A stretch of DNA of 64,000 bases, from NCBI GenBank assembly GCA_021732005.1, contig JAKFVT010000033.1, positions 186,001 to 250,000 on the forward strand, in the 5' to 3' direction. Below, piece after piece: positions 1 through 8,864 of the stretch (positions are counted from its first letter, which is position 1; every line of letters begins with the position of its first letter). Made by a program: the position numbers and the translations under genes. The DNA is from Mycobacterium sp. (lineage in GTDB: Bacteria; Actinomycetota; Actinomycetes; Mycobacteriales; Mycobacteriaceae). The notes under the pieces were generated by a model that ran no database searches, was not told the origin of the DNA, and was given only the letters and a program-made list of their open reading frames with translations.

Positions 1-670
1 CACGACTAAAAGCCGCCAGCGCCACCTGATTTCCGGACGCCGCGGCGTCGGCCAGTTCCTTGGCGTCGGTACCGTCCCAGCCCTGCGACCGGGCCCACTG
101 CGCCAGATGCGGTCCGCTGGCGATCGCTTCCACACAACCGCGGCCGCCGCAGGTGCAGGGCGGTCCGTCGGTGTCGACGACGACGTGGCCGACGTGACCG
201 GCGTTGCCGGTGCGCCCGTGGTACGGCACGCCGTCGAGGATCAGTCCGCCGCCGATCCCGGTGGACACGACCATGCCGAGCAGGAACGCGGCGCCTTGGC
301 CGGCCCCGCGCCAATGCTCGCCCAGCGCCATGCACAGCCCGTCGCCGCCGAGGCGCACCGGCACATCGGGGACGGCCGCGACCACTCGTTCGACGACCGG
401 GAAGTCACGCCACGCGGGGATGTTGATGGGGCTGATGGTTCCGTCCGGTAGGTGGATCGGGCCGGCTGAGGAGATACCGACACCGTCGACCGGGCCGCCC
501 CCCTCGGCGAGCGCGTCGGCGATGGCGCGAGCGGCCGCGGCCCACACCTGGTCGGGGTCGTCGGTGTGCGGGGTCGGCTGGCGGGCTTCGTATCGCAGGC
601 TGCCGTCGACGCCGACGAGGCCGGCGGCGATCTTCGTGCCGCCGATGTCGACGGCGAGCGTCGTGACCAT
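1..670 (-). CDS. ROK-family sugar kinase (C-terminus beyond window)
   Basis: ATP-dependent sugar kinase or ROK protein, cut by the window start. The first residues, MVTTLAVDIGGTKIAAGLV, form the ROK phosphate-binding loop. A zinc-site motif of the CxCGxxGCxE type (CTCGGRGCVEA) lies further on. No N-terminal helix-turn-helix precedes the kinase fold, so it is a kinase rather than a ROK repressor. Its ATG overlaps the stop of the upstream gene in a TGATG, so it is the last seen member of a translationally coupled unit with the GH38 mannosidase. The M. tuberculosis equivalent by position is Rv0650. Phosphorylation of a hexose such as mannose released by the mannosidase is inferred from this context. 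Confidence 0.88.
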   Translation of the reverse strand, partial: MVTTLAVDIGGTKIAAGLVGVDGSLRYEARQPTPHTDDPDQVWAAAARAIADALAEGGGPVDGVGISSAGPIHLPDGTISPINIPAWRDFPVVERVVAAVPDVPVRLGGDGLCMALGEHWRGAGQGAAFLLGMVVSTGIGGGLILDGVPYHGRTGNAGHVGHVVVDTDGPPCTCGGRGCVEAIASGPHLAQWARSQGWDGTDAKELADAAASGNQVALAAFSR

Positions 671-1275
671 CAGTGTTTGTGGGTGTTGTCGGGCTGGCGC
701 GGGTCGCCGGGGTGCTCGTAGCCGGGCGCCAGCCACACCAGGTCGGCGTGCCGCTGGCCGAGCCACATGCGGAAGTGGCGCCGCCGGGCCGCACCGAGCA
801 ACAGCGCGGCGATCAGTGGGCGCACCTCGGTCAGCTCGGGCTCACTGGCAACCCGCCAGACGCCGGTGCCGGCGAAGCGCAGGAACCGCCGCGGATTCCG
901 GGCGTGAAAGTCCGCCACGGCGTCATCGTCGACCTCCACAGCGCCGGTGATGTGCGCGAAGACCGCCCGGGCGATCGGCGCCGCCAGCACCGCGGCGGCG
1001 ACGCTGCCGATCTCCAGTCGCGCGGTGGAGTCGGGCAGCAGGTCATCCTCGTCGGGCGTCGACTCGGTCACGCTCACCCCGAGCGCTTCCGCTTCGCGGG
1101 CCACCACCTTCTCGGCGACCAGCAGCTGGGTGAGCCAGCGCCGTAGCTGGCGTCCTTCACTCGTGTGCGGCCGGGGCAGCGCCGCAACTTGGGGTGTGGC
1201 ACGCAGTGCGGCTTCGCGGTCGTCGACCTCGCCGACCTCCACGTTCACCCCGGCAACGGTGGCGGCCAGGCTCAT
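670..1275 (-). CDS. Rv0649-type conserved protein (annotated FabD2 in M. tuberculosis)
   Basis: A 201-residue protein between the mannosidase and sugar-kinase genes, overlapping both by a few bases (ATGA and TGATG). The same position in M. tuberculosis holds Rv0649, named fabD2 (malonyl-CoA:ACP transacylase). I see no GHSxG nucleophile motif and the protein is far shorter than a real FabD. The middle (EGRQLRRWLTQLLVAEKVV followed by AREAEALGVSVTES) instead resembles the N-terminal helical segment of SurA/PpiC-type chaperones, where a conserved Leu/Arg-rich helix is followed by a gene-specific tail. Function is therefore unassigned. The start was chosen at the ATG that overlaps the upstream stop. 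A reading-frame extension upstream runs inside the mannosidase gene and is not supported. Confidence 0.8.
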   Translation of the reverse strand: MSLAATVAGVNVEVGEVDDREAALRATPQVAALPRPHTSEGRQLRRWLTQLLVAEKVVAREAEALGVSVTESTPDEDDLLPDSTARLEIGSVAAAVLAAPIARAVFAHITGAVEVDDDAVADFHARNPRRFLRFAGTGVWRVASEPELTEVRPLIAALLLGAARRRHFRMWLGQRHADLVWLAPGYEHPGDPRQPDNTHKH

Positions 1276-4200
1276 CGGACCGTCACCGCCACCGCGGGTG
1301 TGTAGAGCAACCGGCCTGCGCACCCGATCCGGACGACTGCCCACCACTGGCCGGGCTTCGTCCATGGTGGCGGCGCGATGTCGAAGGCGACTTCGACCTC
1401 CGATCTCGCACCGACGACGGCGCCGCACACGGCAGGCCCGATCCACTCCCAGGTCCCCCACGGGCTGATGAGGTGGGCTTCCAGCGACAGGTCGGTGTGC
1501 GCGCCGCTGCCGACGGTGACGGCAAGGCGGGCCCGCTCCCCCGCGGCGACGACGATGTCGGACGGCTCGCCGACGAGGCGCACCAGTGTGCCGGGGGTAC
1601 CGACCGAAACCACACAGACGTCTTCGACGGGCTGGTGCCACGCCGCAGGCACGTCGCCGGACAAGCTGAGCTGTGCGCGGATGGGGTAGTCACCGGGCTG
1701 CGCATCCGGCGGCGCGGTCACGACGATCTCGGCTTCGCGGTGATGGCCGGTGGTCAGTTCGAACGGCAGCACCTCGGGTTCGACGGTCCAGCCGCGCGGT
1801 CCGCGCAGGCGCACCTGTCCGGCCAGGGTGGCGTCGCTGCAGTCGCTGGCGGCGGTCAGTCGCAGCCGCACGGTCCGGCCGGCCTCGACGGTGACGGCGT
1901 CGGGGTGCAGGTGTGCGACGGCGGGCAGTCCGCCCAGCGGGGCCGGGCCGCGGTTGTGCAGCCAGTAGCGGGCGTACAGCGGTTGCGCGTTCTCGGTGTC
2001 GGGAGCCAGCGCGGCACCGTCGGCGTCCAGCACGGCGTGGACGTCCAGCCGGGCCAGCAGGGTCGCGATCTGGTAGCCGTGCAGCCGCAGCGGCGGCGCG
2101 TCGGAGGCACGGGTGGCTTCCAACAGGTCGGCTGACACCACAGCGGACACTGCGCCCACCCCGGATGACAGCGCGACTTCGGTTGTCGTACCGCGGGTTT
2201 CGACCAGCCGGATGGTGACGTCCTCGGGGTCGACGGCGGCGGAACTTCCGGTGGCGGTCGGGTTGCCCCCGACCTTGAGCGCGGCCAGATGCAGCGCGCC
2301 GGCCGGTTCGATGCGCAGCAGCGAGCCGTCGGCGGCCAGGGTCTCCACCCCCTCATCCGCCACCACACACACCATCGGGTGGGCGAACTCGGCACTGCGG
2401 GAGGGCATCTCGCAGGACCGCCAATCACCACGGCCGGACACCAGTGCGAAATCGAAGGTGTGTGTCCAATGCTGCAGCTGGAAGTTGGACCCGTCCGGAG
2501 CTGTGCGCCGCGGCGGATCGATCCACACTCCGGAGGGCCAACCTGTGCACGACCGCATCAGCGAGCTGTGCAGTGTCTGGTCGGGTTCGACGGCGAAGCC
2601 CGGCACGCCGCGGTTGAGGAGGGCGACGGTGCGCGATTCGAACTCACCGAGGCCCGACGGCGCGTCCTGGCTGACGTCGATCTGGGCGTCGCCGAGGTCC
2701 TCGACGACGGCGGCCACGGCCCCGTCTCCGGCGACGATGAGCACCGGCAGCGCGAGCACGCCGCGAAGGTCGGCATCGGGCTGCCATACCGCCGTCAGCG
2801 GCTCACTGGCCGGGACCCACACCCGCGCCTGTCCGGATTCCGAAAGTTGTTGGCGTAGTTCGGCGGTGTAGACGGGATCTGCCGCGGCGAGCACCGCGGC
2901 GGTGAACGCGTTGCCCTCGGGGCCGCCGACCGCGATCCGAGCGTCCGGCAGGTTGGAGTCGACGTCGAGGTGCCCGTAGCGCGGGTGTCCGGCAGCGCTG
3001 CAGGTCGCCGTCACCCCGGCGCGCACCAGGGCGACCATCAGCTCGCGGGCCCCGGAGGTGTCCTCGGTGGGGACCACCACTTCGGCGACCGACACGGCCC
3101 CGATGTCGGAGCCAACCCGAATGCGGGCAGCCGAGGACAGCCCGAACCAGCCTTGCGCCGGATTATCCAGTGTCCATGGGTGTTTGGCGGAGTCGACAGC
3201 GCGCTCCTCCTCCGTCGCGGGGTCGTGGAGCAGCCCGAACCCGCGTCCGATCACGGCGTCACCGACCTCGCTGACCGGCAGCGCGCCGGGTACCGGACAG
3301 GGCCAGCGCAGCCGCACCAGCCGGTCGGCTCCGGTGAACTCGTCGATGGTGGTGCTGGTGTCCACCCGGTCGATGCCGCGCCAGAGGGTCAGCACCTGGG
3401 TGTAGCGCAGCAGCTCTCCGATCCGGCCGGTGACGACGAGCCGCTCGCCGAGTGGGCTGTGGTAGGACTGAACCGAATCTGCAACTGCTGCAGACGAACA
3501 CGTCACCGGACCGGCCGGCAACAGATGCCATGGCCCCTCCCCGGCCTGCGGGTGCGCGGGATACTCGTCGTAGACGGCCAGTTCGTTGCCGACGCGACCC
3601 TGCGCGATCAGTTCGCGGTCGGTCGAGACCTCCACCAGCGACTCCACGGCGCCCCCGCGAGCCGGGTCGACCCGCAGCCGGTGATGGGCGTTGGCGATCT
3701 CGAACCCGTCCACCGGGTGCCACCCGGTCGGCTCACTCGTGGCAGCCAGCTGGTAGCTGCGCCAGCCGAGTGAATCGACATCGTCGGCCCGGAAGCTCAC
3801 CAGGTGGCCGTCGTCGGAGACGACGGCGGGATGCGACACCCCCGCGGAGTCCACCACCGACACACGAGGCCCGACCGGAGCCGCCAGCCGGGCCGTCACG
3901 ATATCGGTTCGCTTGTGTGCCAATGGATTCCATACGACCACTGAGCCCGACTCGGGCGCGACGGCCCGCGACAGCACCGCCAGCGCCCCCGACCGGGCGG
4001 CGGAGCCGAGCTCCCAGGCGTCACGCCAGCTGGTCAGCAGGTCGAGGTAGACCTGATCGGATTCCGAGCCGGTGATGCCGTCGTGGTGGGCGCCGTACGC
4101 CAGCTGCACCCAGGCCTTGGCCAGCGCGGCCTCCGGATACCGGGCACCGGCGAGCAGCGCCGCGAACACCGCGAAACGCTCGGCACCCAGCACCGCATCC

Positions 4201-5459
4201 TCGGCGGCCCGGTTGGCCTGCTTGGTGTCGATGTACGACACGTCCTTACCGGTGTAGATCGGGTTCATGTCCCGGGTCTGCGGCGACGGCGTCGCCCCGC
4301 GCTGCGCAGTCTCCGCGCGCACGGCGGCGAAGAATTCCGACGGCAGGGCGCAGACGAATCGCGGCCAGGTGTAGCGGGCGTTCCAGTCGCGGTGGATCTC
4401 GGTGACCCACGCGTTGGGCGGGGTGTAGTCGGTGCCGACCGGCAGCAACACATTGCGGGTCAGCGCCACCGATTTCAGTTCGGCGAACAGGTGATAGGTG
4501 GCCTGCTCGGCGTCGGCGAGCGTCGCCGCGGAGTCCATCCACCAGCCGGCCGAGTAGTGCGCAGGCATGTAGTGCGTCAGCAGCCCGAGTCCCGACGGCG
4601 CGATCCACTCGAACTCGCTCGGGAACTGCATGCGCCTGGGGTCGCCGTCGGCTGCCATCGGTCCCCACTGGTGGTGCGGTCCGCGGGCCCACGAACTCGA
4701 CGTCAACCCGGCGTCGGCGGCCATGCCGGGGAATTGCGGATCGTGCCCGAACACATCGAGCTGCCAGGCGGTCGCCGGATCGGCACCCAGCACGTCACGC
4801 TGGTAGCCGACGCCGTGCACGAAGTTGCGGATCGCGGTCTCGGCGCCGACCAGATTGGTGTTCGGCTCGTTGTAGGTCCCCCCCATCACCTCCACCCGTG
4901 AGTCGGCGATGAACCGGCGCAGATCGGCACGGTCTTCCGGATGGGTGTCGAAATAAGGCTTGAGGTAGTCGACTTCGGCGAGCACGAACTTGTAATCCGG
5001 GTCCCGGCGGGCCATTTCGAGGTGGGCGGCCACCAAGGCGAACCCGTTGTTCTGCCGGGCCCGTCCGGGCGGATCCTCGGTCCACACACTGGTGTAGGCG
5101 GCCTGGGTGTTCCACCAGACCGGGTCGTAGTGGAAATGGCTGACCATGTACATGGTCCAGCCCGGTTCGGCGACGGTGAGCTGGAACGGGAATTCGACGT
5201 CATCGCCGACCGCGCGGGTCGCCCGAAGCTCGCCGGGCTCCGGCCGCTCGATCCGGACCGGAACCTCCGCCACCCCGTCGCCGCGCGGAACCGCCACCCG
5301 GTCGGACTGAACGCCGTCGCCGAGTATCCGCACAGTGCCGGCATCGGCCGCGCTATAGCCGACGCGGACCAGCTGAAGCGGCGCATCGGGCGGTCCGACG
5401 AAGAGCTCCGTCGACTCCGCGGAGGTTATCCGCACGCCAGCAATGTACGGCCCCACCAC
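1272..5459 (-). CDS. Glycoside hydrolase family 38 alpha-mannosidase
   Basis: A 1395-residue GH38 alpha-mannosidase, Rv0648-like and somewhat longer than I recall for that protein. Family signatures are visible: the metal-binding HFHYDPVWW near residues 108-116, the nucleophile Asp near 235 in AWQLDVFGHD, and HHDGITG near 458-464. The central all-beta mannosidase domain follows. The last roughly 300 residues look like NEW3/immunoglobulin-like beta domains (repeated hydrophobic strands with Pro-Gly turns). No signal peptide is seen, so it is probably cytosolic and acts on mannosides or glycan breakdown products. The start codon is GTG with a second GTG adjacent. The stop overlaps the next gene (ATGA), so the downstream protein and sugar kinase are likely co-translated. 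Confidence 0.93.
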   Translation of the reverse strand: MVGPYIAGVRITSAESTELFVGPPDAPLQLVRVGYSAADAGTVRILGDGVQSDRVAVPRGDGVAEVPVRIERPEPGELRATRAVGDDVEFPFQLTVAEPGWTMYMVSHFHYDPVWWNTQAAYTSVWTEDPPGRARQNNGFALVAAHLEMARRDPDYKFVLAEVDYLKPYFDTHPEDRADLRRFIADSRVEVMGGTYNEPNTNLVGAETAIRNFVHGVGYQRDVLGADPATAWQLDVFGHDPQFPGMAADAGLTSSSWARGPHHQWGPMAADGDPRRMQFPSEFEWIAPSGLGLLTHYMPAHYSAGWWMDSAATLADAEQATYHLFAELKSVALTRNVLLPVGTDYTPPNAWVTEIHRDWNARYTWPRFVCALPSEFFAAVRAETAQRGATPSPQTRDMNPIYTGKDVSYIDTKQANRAAEDAVLGAERFAVFAALLAGARYPEAALAKAWVQLAYGAHHDGITGSESDQVYLDLLTSWRDAWELGSAARSGALAVLSRAVAPESGSVVVWNPLAHKRTDIVTARLAAPVGPRVSVVDSAGVSHPAVVSDDGHLVSFRADDVDSLGWRSYQLAATSEPTGWHPVDGFEIANAHHRLRVDPARGGAVESLVEVSTDRELIAQGRVGNELAVYDEYPAHPQAGEGPWHLLPAGPVTCSSAAVADSVQSYHSPLGERLVVTGRIGELLRYTQVLTLWRGIDRVDTSTTIDEFTGADRLVRLRWPCPVPGALPVSEVGDAVIGRGFGLLHDPATEEERAVDSAKHPWTLDNPAQGWFGLSSAARIRVGSDIGAVSVAEVVVPTEDTSGARELMVALVRAGVTATCSAAGHPRYGHLDVDSNLPDARIAVGGPEGNAFTAAVLAAADPVYTAELRQQLSESGQARVWVPASEPLTAVWQPDADLRGVLALPVLIVAGDGAVAAVVEDLGDAQIDVSQDAPSGLGEFESRTVALLNRGVPGFAVEPDQTLHSSLMRSCTGWPSGVWIDPPRRTAPDGSNFQLQHWTHTFDFALVSGRGDWRSCEMPSRSAEFAHPMVCVVADEGVETLAADGSLLRIEPAGALHLAALKVGGNPTATGSSAAVDPEDVTIRLVETRGTTTEVALSSGVGAVSAVVSADLLEATRASDAPPLRLHGYQIATLLARLDVHAVLDADGAALAPDTENAQPLYARYWLHNRGPAPLGGLPAVAHLHPDAVTVEAGRTVRLRLTAASDCSDATLAGQVRLRGPRGWTVEPEVLPFELTTGHHREAEIVVTAPPDAQPGDYPIRAQLSLSGDVPAAWHQPVEDVCVVSVGTPGTLVRLVGEPSDIVVAAGERARLAVTVGSGAHTDLSLEAHLISPWGTWEWIGPAVCGAVVGARSEVEVAFDIAPPPWTKPGQWWAVVRIGCAGRLLYTPAVAVTVR

Positions 5460-5462
5460 GGG

Positions 5463-6230
5463 TCAGCGGAGCGACACGTCGATCACGAGCGGGCGATGGT
5501 CGGAGACGGGCAGCACCGGTGTGCCGGCCTCGGTGGCCAGCAGACCGTCATGGTCGGTGAGGATGTGGTCGAGCTGACGGTCCGGGCAGTGCCGCGGAAA
5601 CGTCGGCGCGCTGGCCAGCGAACGCAGACCGGTCTGTCGGCTCGGTGACCGCCCCGACATGTTGAGGTCACCCATCAGCACTCGCGGACCGGGCAGCCCC
5701 TTCAGGTCGCGAGTGAGCCGGCGGAGCTGGACGCGGTTCCACCCGGGCACGAACGACAGGTGCGTGTTGGCGACGGTCATCACTCCGAGCGGCGTGTCCA
5801 GCTGTGCGAGCATCGCCGCCCGCGGTTCCTCGTGGACGATCTGCACCCGTTTGGGACCGGGCAGATACATCGGGAACCGAGCCGGAACCCGGGGTAGCCG
5901 GAGCACTTGCCAGGAGATCGCGGGATAGCGCGACAGCAGTGCGATGCCGTAGCCGGCCGTACCTGGTTGCTCGCTACCGGTGGCGGCCATCCAGGTCGCC
6001 CCCGGGGTGCCGGAGATCGCGGCGACGAAGCGGTGCGCGACGGCGCCCATCGCCGCGGCTGCGATCGCCGTGAGGTCGGCGAGCGACGAGCGCGGCTGAT
6101 CACAGTCGACTTCCTGCAGGGCCAGTACATCGGGGTTCAGCCGGTAAATGCACTCGGACAACCGCTCCAGATTGACCTTCCCGTCATCCGGGCTGCGGCC
6201 GTGCAAGATGTTGAAGGTGGCCATCCGCAT
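5463..6230 (-). CDS. Endonuclease/exonuclease/phosphatase-fold protein
   Basis: A 255-residue metal-dependent phosphoesterase of the EEP (DNase I-like) superfamily. Motifs in order: MATFNILHG at the N-terminus, LQEVD for the metal-binding Glu, NTHLS, MGDLNMSG, and SDHRPLV at the C-terminus. Together these form the catalytic His-Asp-Asn set. The substrate (nucleic acid, lipid or sugar phosphate) cannot be told from the sequence. Start chosen at ATG 6230 (MRMATFN); ATG 6224 is an equally possible start. It ends three bases before the mannosidase start, so the two genes are probably co-transcribed. Confidence 0.85.
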   Translation of the reverse strand: MRMATFNILHGRSPDDGKVNLERLSECIYRLNPDVLALQEVDCDQPRSSLADLTAIAAAAMGAVAHRFVAAISGTPGATWMAATGSEQPGTAGYGIALLSRYPAISWQVLRLPRVPARFPMYLPGPKRVQIVHEEPRAAMLAQLDTPLGVMTVANTHLSFVPGWNRVQLRRLTRDLKGLPGPRVLMGDLNMSGRSPSRQTGLRSLASAPTFPRHCPDRQLDHILTDHDGLLATEAGTPVLPVSDHRPLVIDVSLR

Positions 6231-6276
6231 GGGTACCAGGTACCCGCGCGGGCCCGAGTTGAGACTTCGCTCGGGG

Positions 6277-7230
6277 TCACCGCCCAACGGCCGCGGCCAG
6301 CAGCGCTGACATCGACCGCGCCGCGTCGGCGACCTCGGCGGGTTCGAGGACCTCGAAGGCGATACCCGGCATCGCCAGATGCAGCACCAGAGCCTTTGGG
6401 TCGTCGGCGCCGGTGACGACAACGCAGGTGGTGGGGCCGTCGTCCTCGATGGTCACCGTGGTCGGCGAGAAGTGCTGTTCCATAACACTTTTCGCGGCCT
6501 GGTAACGCACCCTGGCGACATAGCGGTAGGGCGAGGTGGTGATGGCGCGACGGACGTAGGCGGCGGCATCGGGGGCTTCCCGCGCGGTGAAGGTGCTCCC
6601 TTTCGCGTGAACCTGGGCCATCCGGTCCAGCCGCAGGCTGCGCCAGTCGTCGCGGTCGCGGTCGTAGGCCAGCAGGTACCACCGCCGTCCGGTGGTCACC
6701 AGCTGATAGGGCTCGAGGCGCCGGCTGGTCGGGGCACCGGCCCGGTCGACGTAGTCGACACCGACGTGTTCAGAGTCCCGGCAGGCCCGCGCCAGCGTCA
6801 TCAACACCTCGGGATCCACCGGCGACTCGGCTTCGGGGGTCAGCGTGACGGTGGCATCGTGCACGGCGGCGACCTGCGAACGCAGCCGGCTGGGCATCAC
6901 CTGGTCGAGCTTGGTCAGTGCGCGCAGAGCCGCCTCCCCGACCCCGGCCACGCTGCCACCCGCCGCGAGCCGCAGACAGACGGCCATTGCGACAGCCTCG
7001 TCGGAGTCCAGAAGCAGCGGCGGCAACGCGGCCCCCGCACCGAGTTGGTAGCCACCGCCGTGGCCGGTGCTGGCGTGGACGGGATACCCGAGGTCGCGTA
7101 GCCGCTCAACGTCGCGGCGCACGCTGCGGGCGGTCACCCCGAGCCGCTCGGCCAGCTCCGCTCCGGACCACACCCGGCGTGATTGCAACAGGCCCAGGAG
7201 CTGGAGCACCCGGCTAGTCGTCGCAGACAT
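6277..7230 (-). CDS. HTH-WYL domain transcriptional regulator (YafY/PafBC type)
   Basis: A 317-residue DNA-binding regulator. Residues about 5-60 form a DeoR-like winged HTH (SRVLQLLGLLQSR, then SVRRDVERLRDLGYPV). Residues about 130-215 form a WYL ligand-sensing domain with the core RRWYLLAYDRDRDDWRSLR, followed by a C-terminal WCX extension. Such proteins bind nucleotides or nucleic acid and repress or activate adjacent genes. The gene is divergent from the DinB-fold genes at 7292 and 7821, and a perfect 7-bp inverted repeat lies between them. Start chosen at MSATTSR (ATG 7230). An in-frame ATG six codons upstream is possible. Confidence 0.88.
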   Translation of the reverse strand: MSATTSRVLQLLGLLQSRRVWSGAELAERLGVTARSVRRDVERLRDLGYPVHASTGHGGGYQLGAGAALPPLLLDSDEAVAMAVCLRLAAGGSVAGVGEAALRALTKLDQVMPSRLRSQVAAVHDATVTLTPEAESPVDPEVLMTLARACRDSEHVGVDYVDRAGAPTSRRLEPYQLVTTGRRWYLLAYDRDRDDWRSLRLDRMAQVHAKGSTFTAREAPDAAAYVRRAITTSPYRYVARVRYQAAKSVMEQHFSPTTVTIEDDGPTTCVVVTGADDPKALVLHLAMPGIAFEVLEPAEVADAARSMSALLAAAVGR

Positions 7231-7252
7231 GGCCCCAGTCTCGCGCACTCTG

Positions 7253-7269
7253 CGGACAGAAACTGTCCG
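7253..7269. promoter_or_regulatory. Candidate operator for the WYL regulator
   Basis: A perfect inverted repeat, CGGACAG-AAA-CTGTCCG, lies in the 61-bp gap between the divergent WYL regulator and the first DinB-fold gene. TAATAC, a possible -10 element, follows immediately for the plus strand. Position and symmetry suggest the regulator binds here and controls both directions. This is inference from symmetry and placement. Confidence 0.5.
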
Positions 7270-7291
7270 TAATACGTGAAAGCCTACGGAT

Positions 7292-7801
7292 ATGACATGG
7301 ACAACTCAGCTTGCCGACCAGCTGGACTGGCACTGGTCCAACGCCCTGCGGCCCCGCCTGGACGGGTTGACCGACGACGAGTATTTCTGGGAGCCGGTCG
7401 CTGAATGCTGGACCGTCCACGGTGACGGCTCCATCGATTTCGCCTATCCGCCGCCGCAGCCCGAGCCCGTCACCACGATCGCGTGGCGCATGGCCCACGT
7501 CATCGTCGGTGTTCTCGCGATGCGCAATCACTCGCACTTCGGCGGCCCGGCCGCCGACTATCAAAGCTGGCCCTATGCCACCGGCGCCGACACCGCGCTG
7601 GCCCAACTCGACGACGCCTACGCACGTTGGATGACCGGCGTGCGGGGGTTGTCCGACGACGACCTCGCCCGCCCGTGCGGGCCGGCCGAGGGCCCCTACG
7701 CGCACTACGCGCTATCCGAACTGGTCTTGCACATCAACCGTGAGGTCATCCATCACGGTGCCGAAATCGCTTGCCTTCGCGACCTTTACGCCCACCGCTG
7801 A
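7292..7801 (+). CDS. DinB-superfamily protein
   Basis: A 169-residue member of the DinB/YfiT four-helix-bundle superfamily, which includes mycothiol- and bacillithiol-dependent transferases. The histidine pattern fits a metal site: MAHVIVGVLAM in the middle and HINREVIHHGAEIACLRDLY near the C-terminus, a typical ending of this fold. It opens with TTQLADQLDWHWSNALRP, a helix found at the same place in related mycobacterial proteins. The gene is divergent from the WYL regulator and followed 19 bp later by a second DinB-fold gene, so the pair is probably one regulated transcript. A thiol-dependent detoxification role is inferred from the family only. Confidence 0.8.
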   Translation: MTWTTQLADQLDWHWSNALRPRLDGLTDDEYFWEPVAECWTVHGDGSIDFAYPPPQPEPVTTIAWRMAHVIVGVLAMRNHSHFGGPAADYQSWPYATGADTALAQLDDAYARWMTGVRGLSDDDLARPCGPAEGPYAHYALSELVLHINREVIHHGAEIACLRDLYAHR

Positions 7802-7820
7802 GCCACCGAAAGGACTCTCA

Positions 7821-8417
7821 ATGCCCACCCTCGCCCCACCCGTCCACGACGAACGTCACGCGCTGCGCGAGTTCCTCGCCTACCACCAGAGCGCGTTCAT
7901 CGCCGTCGCCTACGGCCTCACCGACGAGCAGGCTCGATCGACGCCCACCGTCAGCTCGCTGTCGATCGGTGGGTTGATCAAACACGTGACCGGGGTGCAG
8001 CAGTCCTGGATGCAGCGGGTGGCCGCGGCCCCGGACGAGCCGCCGACCGATGACCGCCCGTTCTCCGAACGTGCGCAGGAATACCAGGAGCAATACCTGA
8101 TGCGCCCCGACGAAACGCTGGCCGAGCTCATGGAGAACTTGGTTGCCCAGAACGCCGACTCGCTGCGGCTGATCGAGAGCGCCGATCTGGATACCGCGGT
8201 CCCGGTCCCGCGCGACGCACCGTGGTTCCCGGATGACGTCGACGCCTGGTCGGTGCGGTGGGTCCTCCAGCACCTGATCGCTGAGCTGGCCCGGCACGCC
8301 GGCCATGCCGACATCATCCGCGAATCCATTGACGGCGCAACGATGTACGAGCTGGTCGCGGCCGCCGAAGGCATGGCACCCCAGCCGTGGCTGACGCCGT
8401 GGCGCCCCAACGGGTGA
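7821..8417 (+). CDS. DinB-family (DUF664-like) protein, probable mycothiol-dependent enzyme
   Basis: A 198-residue DinB/DUF664-type protein. Visible signatures are GLTDEQARSTPTVSSLSIGG, LIKHVTGVQQSWMQR (first metal-site His) and LQHLIAELARHAGHADIIRE (C-terminal HxxxH-like metal site). This is the common mycobacterial DUF664 architecture, related to mycothiol S-transferases. Start chosen at ATG 7821, preceded by an AAAGGA ribosome-binding site. An in-frame upstream extension overlaps the preceding gene and is less likely. It is the second gene of the unit facing the WYL regulator. The substrate is unknown. Confidence 0.85.
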   Translation: MPTLAPPVHDERHALREFLAYHQSAFIAVAYGLTDEQARSTPTVSSLSIGGLIKHVTGVQQSWMQRVAAAPDEPPTDDRPFSERAQEYQEQYLMRPDETLAELMENLVAQNADSLRLIESADLDTAVPVPRDAPWFPDDVDAWSVRWVLQHLIAELARHAGHADIIRESIDGATMYELVAAAEGMAPQPWLTPWRPNG

Positions 8418-8421
8418 CGGG

Positions 8422-8808
8422 TCACTCCTTATAGTCGAAGTCGACGTCGGCCAGCAGCCAGAATTCGGCGATCTTGCCGTCCCGGAGATGGTAGAAGTAC
8501 GCGGCCTCTGACCGATATCGCTCGCCGGTGCTGATCAATGTGGCGTTGTAGTGAAACCGAATCGCGAAGCGGTCTTCGGCGGCAATCAGGTCGGTGATCT
8601 CATAAACCGGGTCGGTAAACGTTTCCCGATCGAAATCCAGCCGGTGGACCACGTCGTCGTAGCCCAATTGATCCGATCCCCGCGGGCTGTCGTGGTGTCC
8701 CACCACGTCAGGGTGGTAGAAGTCGGCGACGTCGGTCGAGTCCAGTCGGCGCCAGATTTCGTCCATCAGACGACAAGCGAATTCATGGGTTTGCGCACTA
8801 TCCACCAC
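8422..8808 (-). CDS. SnoaL-like/NTF2-fold protein
   Basis: A 128-residue protein of the NTF2-like (SnoaL) alpha+beta barrel fold. The pattern is typical: N-terminal helices (FACRLMDEIWRRLD), a short DFYHPDVVGH segment, then strands RFAIRFHYNATLI and YRSEAAYFYHLRDGKIAEFWLLADVD. No catalytic set is obvious. Such proteins act as small-molecule isomerases or cyclases, or as ligand binders. Two adjacent GTG codons (8808 and 8805) can start it. It converges with the DinB-family gene, four bases apart. Confidence 0.75.
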   Translation of the reverse strand: MVDSAQTHEFACRLMDEIWRRLDSTDVADFYHPDVVGHHDSPRGSDQLGYDDVVHRLDFDRETFTDPVYEITDLIAAEDRFAIRFHYNATLISTGERYRSEAAYFYHLRDGKIAEFWLLADVDFDYKE

Positions 8809-8864
8809 CCCAATGTGCCAGCAGAAATTGGGTTACCACGTGCATTTTTGGCAGACTGGCAAGA

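Noticed and set aside
1276..1641. In-frame extension of the FabD2-type protein upstream of 1275
   Set aside because: It lies inside the mannosidase gene and is Arg-rich, unlike the protein itself. The ATGA overlap marks the natural start.
1194..2135. Plus-strand open frame (313 codons) opposite the GH38 gene
   Set aside because: The minus strand carries the whole mannosidase with family motifs. The plus-strand frame is an artefact of codon bias.
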